A program made the translations under genes and the position numbers. A stretch of 64,000 bases of DNA from Hyperoodon ampullatus (Eukaryota; Chordata; Mammalia; Artiodactyla; Ziphiidae): assembly GCA_949752795.1 (NCBI GenBank), contig OX457057.1, positions 98,483,513 to 98,547,512 on the forward strand, written 5' to 3'. The notes under the pieces were generated by a model. It was not told the origin of the DNA, made no database searches, and saw nothing but the letters and a program-made list of their open reading frames with translations. This document shows positions 21,339-35,480 of this stretch, one piece after another (the stretch's first letter is position 1; the number at the start of each line of letters is the position of its first letter).

Positions 21339-23967
21339 TGCTTTTTCATTTCACACAGAATGATGTTAAAATAAATCCTCAGTAATATATATTTATATAC
21401 TTATTTACTTGTGTTGATATTTACAAAAGACTGTGGAGCTCCATGAAGTCTATGTACACCTATGATCAGGTGGACAGGCAATGTTCATTGAGGCACGTAT
21501 GTACACATATATGTATAACCTATGTACAAATATCAGACCCTACTGACACAGGAACTCTCAGCTGCAGAAGTTCTGGGCGGGGCAGTGTTGGTGGGGCTGA
21601 AAGCTTCCAGAATATGTCAGCAAGAATGATAATACCTATACATCCTCTGCAATGTGGTTATAGCTGGTGTCTAAATTTTCATGATGCAAACAAATAGTTA
21701 AATGACTCCCAACTCCCATGAGTCTTCCCCGCAGGCCCTGCTCCGCCTCCACCTCTCACTGGTCCCCAGCCTCTTATCACCATGGAGACCCCGGTTCCCT
21801 TTTGGCATCATCCTTACGGAGCGTTACCGTCAGCCTTGGAGTTCCTTCTCCTATTGATCCCAGGGAGGCTTATTTATCTGCCTCTCCTTTTTGAGTTTTC
21901 AGAAATTATTAGAGCTAGGACACGGAGGGCGGCTGTGGAGCCATGCCTGAGCAGAGAGGAAGCCAGTGCAAACCCTAATTAGAATCTGTGCTGTGTGAGG
22001 CTAAGTGAGCGGCCATTTCTACATTTTATATCTATGTGCGTGTAATATATAAATCTCCAGAGACAGCCTATATAAGCACATAAGCACACAGGTCTAGAAA
22101 AGGAAAAAGCATCGTGCACTTATGAGCTTTACAGCTGTGTCCCTGATGAAAACTAGAGAATCCTCCTTGATTGCTGGCACCATTAATCCTGACTGTTCCA
22201 AGATTACCCTTAGTGGAGCAAGGGGTGCAGGGATGCAGAAACCCAGTCAGAGGCCAATTTGGCCCGGGCACTGCTTGCTCAGCAGGCTGGAGCTCGATCA
22301 TGGGACTTCCCAGCTTCCTGGGGCCCTTCAAATGAAGGAATCATCCAAGCACGACAACAAAGGGAAACTGGGTCGCTGGATCCCACGTGAAGGCAGAACT
22401 GGGGCAAGCACGGAGCATGTTCAGACCCTCTGCAGTTGACACTCACCCTCGCCAATGCCAGCCAGGCTACTCTCTGTGCTTTCCTCTCTCACTTCTTAGC
22501 CTGTGGCAGCTTGCTCCATTCCAGCCCTACCTGGCAAGTCACAGTCCTCGCCCTGTCCTTCACAAGCTAAAAAGGCAGGCGTGTCAGCAGCTGACATGGA
22601 AATTGGTAGCAAAGTGAGCCCCTGAATATCCTCTTCCCCCCAGCTCCTTCTCTTGTTCTCTCTAGCAGCCCAGAGTGTTCATGTGCTCATACAAAGTGAG
22701 TGTCTGGGGAATCATTTTCAAGGAGAAGCAGGGCTTACAGCCCTCTCATGAAGACAGAGAACAGACCCAGGACTGAGTCCTCTGAGTAGCTACCAAAGGT
22801 CCTAGCGCACTGCCGCATTTACACCGCCCTCAGTTACCTAGGTGTTGCAGCAGCTGTCCACATTATTATGTAATTACACCTGCCCTGTGCATCTGTCCGC
22901 GGAATGATGCAGGCAGTTCTCAACTGCAAACTCATCTGGAACATATCTGACTATTTTAGGAGTGCAGGGGAGCACAGAAGGTTATATTCATTTCCTTGCT
23001 GAGGTTCAGGAGGTGTAAGAAGGGGCCATCAGGACAGGCTGCCTCAGTTGCTCCAGTTTACCAGCTGGCCATGCTAAGTCTGGTTTATGGGCTTCTATTA
23101 TCTGATTGCTGCCAATTTGGCCAGAGCAGAGGGCTGCTGGGAATGTTGGGAAAGGGCAAGCACCCCTGCACCACCCCACTTGCGTCAGATATGAGGAGCC
23201 CCTCTCACCTCTGTCTAGGTAGAGCGCACACAGTCAAATGCAGGAGGTGAGGCTGGAAGTACCTCCCATGGGTCCAACACACGGCCAGGGAGATGGAGAA
23301 GGACAGCACGGTTCAGCTTAGACCCAGCTGTTTCTCCAAAGAGGCAGCTGAATTATGGGTGCTCTACTGCCTACACCGCAACCTAGATTTGGCCAGAGTC
23401 AACAAGAGGATGGGTTCGTGAGTTCCATTGGTTGCTACACATCTCGTCTTCCACGGGACAGAGATGTTCTTTAGCTCCTCATTAAAAATGTGACTTTCAG
23501 ATCTCATGAAATTCAAGCCTAGGTTACCACCAATGACAAAGAGAGAGGGAAACAGATCCATCCTTTGCCAGGTCTTCGAGCTTTCCCCTCCCACGGAGCT
23601 ACAAAGTTTGGAATAACTCTTCTGGTCCTCAGTGATGAGGTTACAGCCAATCAGGGCAGACAGAACAAAGAATAAAGCACCTGGCCTTTAGATCAGACTT
23701 CCCTTTTATCCCTGAGTCAGGCAGCCACATGGGAGGGAAGGGAAAGATGCTAGAGCCTGATCTTTTGTTATGAAAGAACTACCTTCTAGAGAGGTCCCTA
23801 CGCAGGAGAAAAAGAGCTGAACTGGAGATACGGTGAGAATGCAAAGGAAGGTCATTTAAAAAATTCAAATAAATGCAGCTTATTTCTTGGGTTGCCAAAT
23901 GTATTCCACATTTTAGTGAAGCTAAGGGGATCGGTCAGTGTATAACTGTATAACTTTTGAAACAATG

Positions 23968-24025
23968 GTATACATATATACATATACTATACATATATAT
24001 ATATACACAGATATATGTATATATG
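23968..24025. repeat. Imperfect (TA)n-rich microsatellite
   Basis: ATACATATATACATATACTATACATATATATATATACAC and following TATATGTATATATGG; it lies within the presumed KCNA2 3'UTR. Confidence 0.85.
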
Positions 24026-25715
24026 GAAAACCTGTGATAACTCAGGACCAATTAACCAAAACCTCGACTAATGAGAATTATGTTTTCTTACTATAATTTC
24101 AGTAGAAAGAGGCAAATGATAGCAAGGGCATTATCTGATGAGCCCAAATAGCCAACTTCCAGGGATGTCTTGCAGCCAGCAGACATTCAGCTTATTTCTT
24201 TGGTCTTCTCCACCCATACTCGGTTCAACGAGCACTGAGGTTGAGAATGTTGACCCTGAGCAATGCAAGGTCTTCTGTCAGCTTCAAACATTTTACTTAC
24301 TAAGGCAGGGAAGTTTATACTAACCTACTTAGGAAATGTTGTTTTTTTTTTTTTTCATAACAAAGGTTGAACCAAAACACGTTTTCCCATTCCCACCCAA
24401 AAAACTATAATTGTAAAGCCATCTGGACGGCTCCCTTCCCTGAGCATTTCCCCATCAGTTAACTGAGGTTTTGCTGTATACGCACGTATAGAGCAAGGTA
24501 GATTGAAAAGGAATGGGATGGGACCCTGGCGTTGCCAGCCTTCCCTGATTGTCCAGTCTGAAAATTCAACCGCACAGATTTTTTTCAGGAAAGGAGACTC
24601 TTCTAAAGTCCCCAGTTACATGTGCAAATATCTGTGCAACAGTACACCGTCTTGGGTGGTGGGGTCTTTGTTTCACTACTGTCATGCCCTAACCACCCAC
24701 AAACACTATCCCTGTAGACCTCTGCCCACAAACACTTGCTTCCCTCCACAGCTCTCATGGCATCCATTTGGTTAAGCAAGTCAGCTTGTTTTGAAGGACA
24801 GCCAGAGGGCAATTCCCCAAATCTGCCCAGGCTATGCATCCCAGGTGCAAACCTCCAGGCCACATTCCTCCAGCATCCATCTCCCAGGGGAGGGGAGGGA
24901 GGAAAACAAAGGGATCAAGTAATGGCTTTTAGTGCATGGAAATGATCTTCTGTAATGGCTCAGGATGCTTTATTCTTATCTATTGGTAAGCGCTTTCCTG
25001 CAGGCTTCCATTACACCCTGCCAGTCTGACCGTAAGTCCACGAGATGGGCTGGCGTGAGGTCACTCAAGCTCAAGGTTTCAGTGCCTAGAGGTTGTGAGA
25101 ATGCCATGTGAGAGCAGGCAGAAGGGGCAGGTGGCAGGGAGAGAGGGACGGAGATGCACACGGAGACAGAGAGTGGTGCACACGGGGACGAGTCAGGGTG
25201 ACAAAGAAAGCCTTCTCCCGACCTTCCTTGTGCAGATGTTGAACCGGTGTATGTTTACATTCCAAAGGAGGGTCAGAGCCTCAGAGGGCAGGAGTCATGT
25301 GACCATGTGGGAAGAAGAGGGAACCACAGAGACGGTGAACTAATGCCCAGAAGCTAAGGGCATTATCTGAGCATCCAGGTACTATCACTTTTCAGTCCTG
25401 AGAACAAGATTTTGAAATAACTATTGCTAAAGAAAACAGTCACTATTTAGTTTATTGCACTTTTCCTCTTTAAAAAATAAACTATGAGAGATGGAGCTGA
25501 ACTTTGGTGGGAAAGGAAGCAGAAAGAAGGGAAAAGTGAACTAGGTTTGTTTGAGGAAGAGACCCTTCCCAGCTTGTCAGGGATCCCTTACCTCCACCTG
25601 TCCCTGCTTGCTGCTTTGATGAGAGAACAGGGCTGGTCTCAACAAGGGCCAAGTCTGAGGATCAAGATAATGGTCACATTAGCCATTTGGACACCTCCCA
25701 GCATCCAGCACTCTG

Positions 25716-25790
25716 CTATTTGGCTCAGGTGGCTAATGAGGTTGAGGTCATGGGTTCAAACCTGGCAATGGACACTTTGCGAAGGCTGGG
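25716..25790 (+). mobile_element. tRNA-derived SINE-like remnant (MamSINE1-like?)
   Basis: TGGCTCAGGTGG (25721-25732) fits an RNA polymerase III A box, and GGTTCAAACCT (25753-25763) nearly fits a B box. Between and after them, GGCTAATGAGG, GAGGTCATGGGTTCAAACC and TGGCAATGGA resemble the ancient mammalian tRNA-SINE phrases around GCTAATAATGCCAAGGTC. The A-to-B spacing of 20 bases is shorter than normal, so it is a decayed or internally deleted copy. Family assignment is from memory of the consensus and is tentative. Confidence 0.4.
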
Positions 25791-27884
25791 CAAGCCTCCA
25801 CTGTGTAACCAAGGAGCACCCTGGAAATTACACCCTATGTAGACCAGCCCTCTCAGACCAGGCAGCCATCACCCAGATGGAGGCTTTTATGACATTGGGC
25901 CCCAGGAGAGCCAGAGCTGGAGCAGGGTTCACCATCCCCACCCCTGGGTAAACCATTCAAAGCAGTGTACTCCTCCCACCTGCCATGGGGGGGCGTCTGG
26001 TGCTACCCTCATATGCAATTTGCAAACTGTCCTACAGTTTCCTTTGGGGAAAGTCAGCCTCCACCTCTCTTCTCTGCTACTGTTGGCAGCACTGAACCCC
26101 CAGCCTGCCCTCTCTCAACATGGCGTGGCACTGATATTTTATGGTTGACCATGATTAAGGAAGTTGGCCAAAGACCTCACTACAATGAGTGAGAGATCCA
26201 GGGAGAGCAGACAGGACAAGCTAATCCTGCAGCCCTCTCCACACGGGGTGGCCACATGAGCCCCCAGGCTGGAGGCTCAGGCCAACAAAGCTTTCCTGGG
26301 AGCCCTTTCCACACCAGAACAATGGAGTCTGGAGGCACACTCACTTGGGGCCCCCTTTCAGGGCTAACCTCCTGGTTTCATGCCTACTCCATCCTCGGAG
26401 GCCCAGCTGAGAGGAGCAGAGGGAAGCAGAGAGGAAGGAAGAGTGTGTCAAACACCACAGAAGCTTCAGGAAGCACAGTGCCTTCATTATGACCTTAGGT
26501 ACATTTCAGCTCCTGAAAAGTTAATTCTGAAATATGACTAGCTCAGGTACTCTTTCTTCCTAACAACCTCTCCTGGACTTCTTTCTCTCTAGACTCCTGA
26601 GAACTCCAACTTCCTTGAAAGTTTGAGCCCATGGAGGCACCTGCTGAAGTTAAAGGGAAAATTGGTATCCTGACTTGACAACACTTGAAAGGCCCAGCAT
26701 GTTGTGCTGAATGTGCAGATTTGGACCCACATGCTCATTCCCTGTGGCTGTTGCTTCTTCCATGGAGACTGGGAGCTTGACCATCTTTAGGAGGGAAGCG
26801 GGGGGCACATCCTGGATGGCCGCAGGAGTAGAGGCCTGATCTGATACCTGACTTCAACCCCCCAACTTCCATCTGAGGTGAAGCCTTTGCTAAAACGCAC
26901 CCAGCTCTCAGCTAGTCCCACCAGTGGGAAGAGCCAGCTCTGTGTGTAACCCAAAACAGCGTGTAATCTTACAAAGCATTTCAATCTGGCCTTAGAATAT
27001 AGGATACAAATCAGGCCTTCTGAAAAAAAGATGCTGTTTGCTTGTGTAACATTAGGTTTAAGTCCTTAATCAGGTTTTACTTAAGCTAAATTGGTGTGTG
27101 TTTCCTCAAGGTACAGCCATTGGATGGGAGGCAAGGCAACCAGGTAGAGCCGGGGCAGGGGAAGAAGCCTGCCTGGCATTGCACACCCATAGAGGGGACT
27201 CAGGAGTTGACTCCATTGGGCTTATGCCCAAGAGCAAGTGAGATGCCACAAGCAAGTAAAGGTGACTCATTTTAAGAGACAAGTCTACATATGGCCTCGA
27301 CTTTCTGACTGAGCTCCCTGACAAAGCCACTGGGGATGGAGGGGCGATAAGGTCTGTGGGCTGAGGGAATGTTGGGTGCATCCTCACTCTGGTTCTGGGC
27401 CTACGACCCTGCAGTTTCTTGAGCCACCACTGCTTTCAAGAGGACAGGGTTGAATCCAGAGATCCCAGGGGTTGGGAGCAGGGGAGACTGGGCTATTGGG
27501 TTGTCTGTGTGGACTTGCTTTGAAAGGAAGGACAGGGACAGGAGGTGTATATTAATGGACCGTCAGCTGTCCCAGGTCCTTCCATACTTGGCACCAGGGT
27601 TTCTGGTGGGAGGAAGGTGAACAGGTAGAAACCCTATGAGAGTCCCAGTCTTAATCAGAGATCTGCTTGACAATGGTGGCCCATATTTTGCTTTAAACCT
27701 TGGGGTTATTTTTCTGAAATCTAGGAGTGAGGCGGGGGAAGAGACTAGAGGAAGAGATTTCCTGAAGGATATTGAGGGGGAGAGACGCAGGTTAGGGAAA
27801 GATGATTAAATCTGATCTTTTGTTTATGCCTATTAATTTATAGCTATGGGGGCAGAACAATGGATCTGAGTATACGTACACATT

Positions 27885-28290
27885 TCATGTGTGGTGTGTG
27901 TGTGTGTTCTTGGGTGTGTGTGCTGTATTTTGTGTGCGTAATATGAATATATGTATTGTGTGTATAAACCGAGTTTGTATTTTGTGTGCAGAAATAATAG
28001 TAAAGTATTTTTTGTGTATTCTGTATGTATACCCATGTGTCCATGTAGTTTTTGTGTATTTTGCATCTGAGTTGCAGGTTTGTACGTGGTGTGTGTAGGT
28101 ATTTGTATGTTCTGTATTGGTAAGTACATTCCATGTCTGTGCTGAGTGTGCGTATTTTGGATATAGGTATAACCGTATATCTTTTGAGTGCCCTTTTCAT
28201 TAATTTGGTCTCTGTGTATTTTGCAGGTGTGGTGCATGTTTTGTATTTGTGTATGGCAACAATGTAGATCCCTTTTGTGATGGGTGTGCA
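27885..28290. repeat. GT-rich degenerate minisatellite
   Basis: About 400 bases dominated by TGTGTGT and recurring phrases GTATTTTGTGTGC (near 27925 and 27976), TTTTTGTGTATT (28008 and 28049) and TGTATTTTGCA (28055 and 28215). Units are irregular, so it looks like an old array that has drifted. Confidence 0.75.
28041..28135 (+). repeat. Direct repeat copy A (partner at 29091-29195)
   Basis: It contains CCATGTAGTTTTTGTGTATT, TTGCATCTGAGTTGCAGGTT, GTAGGT, TATGTTCTGTATTGGTAAGTACATTC. The same elements in the same order recur about 1.05 kb to the right. Confidence 0.85.
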
Positions 28291-29090
28291 TGTCTGTGTG
28301 CCGGTGCGGGTGAACATTTTATAACCCCAGGTCAAGGACACTGGGATAAAATATCTACCCCACAACCTTGGCCTTAGGTATGGGTTGTTTTACCATCTAT
28401 TTTCCCAAGGTCTGCATCCCTCCCCCTATGTCTTGGAATTGCAGCACCACCTCCCATATAGGAGAGGAAGAGAAGCACAGAGGCTTTGCGCTGGGACTGG
28501 GATGCCCTGCAGACCCCTGGGGATGTGGGTGACCAGGAACTAGTGAGCACCCTGGGCTGGTGCCCCACCCCCCCAGGGTAACTGTAGGTGCTGAAGAGCC
28601 AACAGTGAGGCCGGGGCTGGAGTCATGGCTGGGCAGCCTGACCACACAACTCGCTGTGTTTCGGAAATTTAAGCTATTATGTTGAAAGGCAAAGAAGCCC
28701 AGTTTGTGAGGCAAAGGCTTCCCCACCTCCATCTATTCCAGGGCCAGCTGAACTCTACCTTTAGGCTATGCAGTGCTCCTTCACTCTCAGCCTGTTCTGG
28801 CGGTGGGGAATGATTCTGTACCCAGCCTTTGGTTTCTTAAGCAGCCCTGGTTGCCAGTTTAATGCGGAGAGAGCTTGAGAGAACATGATGCCTGTGGATC
28901 AACTAGGGATTCCATCCCTTGGTCCTGGACTTCAGAAATTTCCACATAGAGGAGGTTTCCTTTCACCCCAGACCTGTGGAATTGGGTGCCCAGGAGCCCT
29001 CCTCCTTAGTGTCCTTGGTTTCAAAGCAGGTGATCCATTCTGGCTCTTTGGGGAAAGATTCATGAAAGTGACTGATGCAGAGGCAAATGA

Positions 29091-29195
29091 CCATGTTGCT
29101 TTTGTGTATTTTGCATCAGAGTTGCAGGTTGTGTCTTCATTCATGGTATATGTAGGTCTCTTGTGTATGTTCTATATTGGTAAATACATTCTACA
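29091..29195 (+). repeat. Direct repeat copy B (partner at 28041-28135)
   Basis: It contains CCATGTTGCTTTTGTGTATT, TTGCATCAGAGTTGCAGGTT, GTAGGT, TATGTTCTATATTGGTAAATACATTC. Relative to copy A it has about 10 extra bases in the middle (TCTTCATTCATGG region). Outside the block the flanking sequence does not match. Confidence 0.85.
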
Positions 29196-29555
29196 TCTTA
29201 AATTAAAACCGGACAGGGTGGGGAAAGACGAGAATGGAGATGATGAAGATGATGGGCTGTAGAGAGGAGGCCTGGGTCAGGTCTGGCCCAGGACAGCTGG
29301 AGCTGTGAGGGCCCTAGGGCCCTTGTGCACTCAGTAAGACAAGCTTCAGCCATGAGAAGCTGAAGCTGCAGCACATAGAGGGCAGAAAGACAATTCAAAC
29401 ATCTAAGAATCCATGAAGACTGGAGTGTCTGAGGCAATGGCAGCAAACCTAGGCCCAGTGGGATGACCAATGAGACAAATTAACCCATTAGGCCTCTGAG
29501 ACAACCAACCCACCAAGCAGTGGATTTGCTCCTGAACCTGAACTCCAGAGAATGA

Positions 29556-29628
29556 CTATATATGTATGTGTGCATATATACATATACACATGTATGTATG
29601 TATATATATGTATATATAAATATATATA

Positions 29629-29662
<34 letters not shown>
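29556..29662. repeat. Compound (TA)/(TG) microsatellite
   Basis: TATATGTATGTGTGCATATATAC, then TATGTATGTATATATATG, a run of about (TG)9 near 29630-29648 and a TA run to 29662. Confidence 0.92.
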
Positions 29663-31087
29663 CACTCTAGTGCACATAGTCAAACACATGCATATATTGC
29701 CCTGTGTCAAAAATATTGCATAAGCTTATACAAGGTTCAAATGCAATTTTTTCTATAGCTAGCTAGGTAGAGGAATTCGTGAAAGAGATTCTCGATACAT
29801 ATTTATATACACTGGATCCACAGATCCGCATTTCCTCAGGACGAGTTGCCCCAGTCAGCTATACAGTCATGCCCATGACTAGGTTAATTCCTAAGGTGCA
29901 GTCACATGAGGTGTTTAGACACTGCTTTCCCTGCTCACTCTCCTGGCTTTGCAGAGCTGTGTGCCCCCATTTGGAACAACAGGGATGGGGTAGGCTGGAG
30001 GGCCAGAAGTTTTGGTTCCCCACTCCAAACAGTCTATTTTTTTTCTCCTGATAGAGGGCTTTTGTATTCTGATGGAAAAAAAAAAAACAACCCTCGTTCA
30101 ATGCCATTCCTAGACTATTAATACTCTAAATATGAATACTGTGTAGGCTACTAAGAAAATAGGTTATCTCCTGTGTTTTAAATATTGAGATTCATGCAGC
30201 AAACACCCATGCAGCTCTATCGCATCACTGGTAAATTTCACTGCAGTGTCAGTGTAGCTGGGCCCCAGCACTAGGAAAGCAGATGCCTGCAACCTCCAGT
30301 GTAACGAAGAAATCAGACGTTTTTGTCACCCTGAAACCTGCAAAAATGGTGAAATCTGAAGCTGAGAGGTCCCTTGGTTTGTTAGCTTCTCCCGGTAGGG
30401 CTAAGGGAGCAAATGTGAAACTTGACAACTCACATTCGGTCATCCTAACTGTCCCTCCCCTGGGCTTCCCTCACATCGACACTGCAGAGAAAAAACCAAA
30501 TGCAGTATTTTCCATTATGAAACACAAGCCTCCGGAGCGTCTGCTTGGCAACTGCAATTCACAAACCCCCAGCCTGTGACACAGAAAGTAATTCCAACAC
30601 ACAGCACTGTGTGTTCTTTTCAATGCAAAAATGGGAAAGACCTTTCGAATAATTACCAGAACTTTAAAGCTAAGCTACCGTGGTTTTCCTCTGTGAAGGG
30701 GGAGGTAGGCTCAAGTGGGGTGGTGGGGGGAATTGCATCTCCGAGATGCCGTGTGCATTTCATTAGGAAGAAAAGGTGACACTGATGTGGTAGGTTCTGT
30801 ATTTGCTATGAGGTGGCCTCAATGTGTCCTTCTGAAATCCTGGCTTCCATAGGTGACTCCCATCTTTGGAAACCCCTAAGCCGGTGATGAAGATTTGCAT
30901 GAAAGCCATGGATACATATTCTGTGTTCTAAATCAAAAATCAAAAGATCAAAAGTCACTTGCACGACTATTGCTTTCCATGCAGAACCAGATACACACTG
31001 TAGAACACACTGACTACAATGCAGGCTATTATGCAATATCTGCATTAGTTCCATTGAGCTGTGAGTATGTTAATAGGTAGGGTTCAA

Positions 31088-32750
<1,663 letters not shown>

Positions 32751-33191
32751 CTGAAAGACAGAGGCAGTTAAGGACATAAGACCACTCAGCATTGGCAACT
32801 TGACCTGGGTTGCTGCTTTTTCTCTCTCATCTCTCAGCCAAGAACCTCAAAAATATGACCACCACCATAAAAAAGTAAGATTTATGTTCACCTCGTAGCT
32901 TGGCTGGGGATGAGAGGGGAGGAGGTGGCGGTCTCTCAAGAAAGCTCTGGAATGCCCTGCACTGGGGGCAGGTGGCTGGTACAGGTCCCTCTGCACTGCA
33001 CAGGCTTCATGGAGCACAGCCCCATATCAGAGGCTGGAAGGGAACCTTCTCCCAGGCAGTGAACTAACGTCTTGCAGATACCTGCACCCTGGGAGGTATT
33101 TGCAGTGGTGGACCTTGGGCCTGGGTCTCTCTCATTGCCCACATCCCAATGACTCTACACATGGCTGTTATTAAACAATAGATTGATTTAC
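32751..33191 (-). other. KCNA2: Candidate intron in KCNA2 5'UTR
   Basis: The minus strand gives donor CCAG|GTAAATC (GT at 33190-33191) and acceptor TCTTTCAG (AG at 32751-32752), an intron of 441 bases. Both sites are strong by eye, but pairing is inferred. The acceptor could instead be joined to exons further upstream, as alternative 5' exons are common in this gene family. Confidence 0.5.
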
Positions 33192-33252
33192 CTGGCAAGG
33201 CAGGAATCTGCAGCTCTCTTCCTTGCAGAACTGATCCGATGCTGCAGGAATC
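33192..33252 (-). other. KCNA2: Candidate small KCNA2 5'UTR exon
   Basis: 61 bases lie between acceptor TGTGTATCTAG| (AG at 33253-33254) and donor GCCAG|GTAAAT. The donor is convincing and the acceptor moderate, so the exon could instead extend further 5' as a first exon. Confidence 0.35.
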
Positions 33253-34079
33253 CTAGATACACAAACAGGCAGCCTGATTCCCCATCACGTCTTCTCACTT
33301 GAGCTAGAAATAATGGTGAGTCATTCTGGGCAGGAGGGTAGGCTCCAGGTCCTGGAGGTGAGCTCCAGGACTGGGCTGGGCTGGAGGGGCAGTGGAATGC
33401 CTGGTCAAGGGCACACAGGACTCGAGGACAACCGAGATTGGGTCTGGAGCCTTTGAAAAGAAGGAGGCAAGATGCAATGCTCAGCAAAAGCCAGAGTCCT
33501 CCTGGCTGTCCTCAGGAGGTGTGACGTTGCCTGGAAAAAAGAAGGTGGAATCAGGGCTTTTGGGCAGCTGGTGCCAAGATTTAGGAGGGCGCTGGCAGCT
33601 TCTCTTCCATGCCCACCTTGCATTCTGGTGTCACACCTGAGAACTATCCCTCAGCCTCCCAGCCTCCTCTGGGCAGGCTTACATCAGTTGGAAGTATGTT
33701 CTCCCAGGGAACAAGCCTTCAGACTTGGCTGGGCCTGTCTCCTCCAGGAGCCTCCCCGGGCTGAGCCAGATGCCCCATTGGTCCTCTGCAGCCATCAGGA
33801 GGGACTCTGGGCAAAGCCTCCCACCCCCAGGTCAGGACACAGCATCTCCCAAGGGGAGGGCTTCCTACGCCGCAGCCTGACTTCCAGCTCTGACCTCTGC
33901 AGAGTCCTGGAAGAAGAACGGCTCCTCCCCACTCTGGCCCCCCAACACACACACACTCCTTCAGAGCTCACTTAGGGAGACTCCTCACATAGAAAGGTCG
34001 ATCTCCAAAAGCTGGCTGGCTTGGTCCCAGGACTTACTCTCCCTCAGGGATCCCTAAACTGCAGGCCTCCCTCCGGGCG
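33253..34079. other. KCNA2 5' flank or intron, no feature recognised
   Basis: Repeat-free sequence between the candidate exon and the CpG-rich block. It may be intron of a longer KCNA2 transcript. Its open frames on both strands look like chance. Confidence 0.4.
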
Positions 34080-35480
34080 CGGTGGCATTTGAACTGGGCA
34101 GGCGCTCGACCACCGATCTCTCCCCAAGAGAAAATTCCTCACGTTGTCTCCTCGGCAGTGAGCGCAGAACCAAGGCTCAGTCAGCCGGGCTTCGAGGCGG
34201 CTTGGCAGCAGCGAGAGGGGGGAGCCTGGAGAAAGCCGGCTTCCGGGCTGGCCCCCTGCCGGCCCAATCCTGCCGGCCCCAGGCCGGGGAGGGGTCCGGG
34301 GCCTCTCCCCATCGCCCCGGGCTCCGGCCGGGACTCCGCCGGGCGCGCTCCGCGCTCGGCTCCGCGCGAGTGGATCAGACCCACCAGCTGGCCGCGGCAG
34401 TCAGCGCCACCTTAACCCCCTCCTGCCCGATCCGGAGGGGGCTCTAGCGGTGGGCCCGAGCGCAGCCCAGCTGTTTTGCCCCTAGGATCCGAGGGAGCTC
34501 CTAGGCTCGATCTCCTTCGGAAAACACTGGAACCTAAACTCTGGGGGTGGGGAGTAGGCTGCTGCCCCAGATCCTGGCTTCCTCCCTCCTAAGAGCGGTG
34601 TCACCCCGGCAGCCCACGGCCCCAGGGAGGCGGAAAAGCCCTTCTCTGCCGAAAAGCCGTTTTCATTCCGAGCCGGAGGGGGGAACGCTGCCCGGCCGTC
34701 GCAAGTGAGATGGGTCCTACCAACCGGCTCTATTTACCAGACATGGTTATGCTGTCACTGCACTTCCCATCACCCACCAGCTCCTCTCTGCGCCCCCCGC
34801 CCCGCGCCCCGCGCCCCGCATTGCCCGGAGGGTCCCCGAGCCCGTTCCGTGTTCTCTCCTTCCGCTGGACGCCAGCCCTCCTCGCCCGCCCCGGCCCGGG
34901 CCGGCAGCCATGGTCGGCACAGACTCGCCCGCCCCGGACTCAGCCCGAGCCCGCCGCGCTGCCGGCTGCGCCGCCCGGTGCCCCGCAGCCCCTCTGGGCG
35001 CCGCAGCCCAGGCAGGGGGAGGCAGCACGCGCAGCCGAGTGCCCCGACACCCATTTACCCTTCCCGATGGGCACCCGGAGCCTCCATGTTTCTGGGTGAC
35101 CGCAAGCGCCGGCGGAACCGCGGCGGCGGTGGGCGGCGGCGGGGTGCGGACGGCCAGACGGGAGCCGGCTCTGCAGTCCCGCCGGCGGCGCGTAAGGAGA
35201 GCCCGGCCGCCGCCCGCAGCCGCACCGCGCCACGCAGCGCCGCACCTGGCCGCCAGCGAACTCGAATTAAAGGGGCCGGCGGGGGCCCGAGCAGGCGAGG
35301 CGCGCCGCCCGCCGCCACCACCGGGCTGTCCTCTCAGTGGGGCCCCGGAGCCTCGGCCCCGTCCCCGCGAGGAAAGCACCCCATCCCTTGGCAGAGCTCA
35401 GCTTACAGACCAGAACCTCGTGGAGGGCTGAGCTGGGTGCTGCCAGGGCCGGGGAACCGGGGGCAGAAGTTGAGGAGCGG
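34080..35480 (-). promoter_or_regulatory. KCNA2: CpG island, probable KCNA2 promoter region
   Basis: This is the only strongly CpG-rich block of the window. CG dinucleotides are dense from about 34.17 to 35.36 kb (for example 34260-34380 and 34900-35290), against marked CpG depletion elsewhere outside SINEs. It sits 1.5-2.9 kb upstream of the coding exon of a neuronal gene and lacks interspersed repeats. Minus-strand GGGAAGG|GTAAATG near 35055 and GTCTG|GTAAAT near 34735 are possible first-exon donors. No TATA box is obvious and the start site cannot be fixed. CpG counts were judged by eye. Confidence 0.65.

Larger units (their letters stand above)
21320..31087 (-). other. KCNA2: Probable KCNA2 3'UTR (about 9.8 kb)
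   Basis: This stretch starts at the KCNA2 stop codon and ends just past a minus-strand AATAAA. What I see: almost no interspersed repeats (no CHR SINE, MIR, L2 or L1) across nearly 10 kb, in a window where such repeats otherwise occur every 0.5-1 kb, plus AT-rich stretches typical of mammalian 3'UTRs near 21.3-22.1 kb and 23.9-24.1 kb. What is known: KCNA2 transcripts in other mammals have long 3'UTRs. What I infer: the whole interval is transcribed as 3'UTR. Other minus-strand AATAAA hexamers at 25451-25456 and 24969-24974 could give shorter ends. Contents include a GT-rich degenerate array (27885-28290), a duplicated block (28041-28135 and 29091-29195), a TA/TG microsatellite and a tRNA-SINE-like remnant (25716-25790). 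Confidence 0.6.

Noticed and set aside
27833..28365. Minus-strand frames of 152 and 173 residues rich in Thr, His and Tyr
   Set aside because: They are translations of the GT-rich degenerate repeat. The low-complexity composition and two equally long frames argue against a gene.
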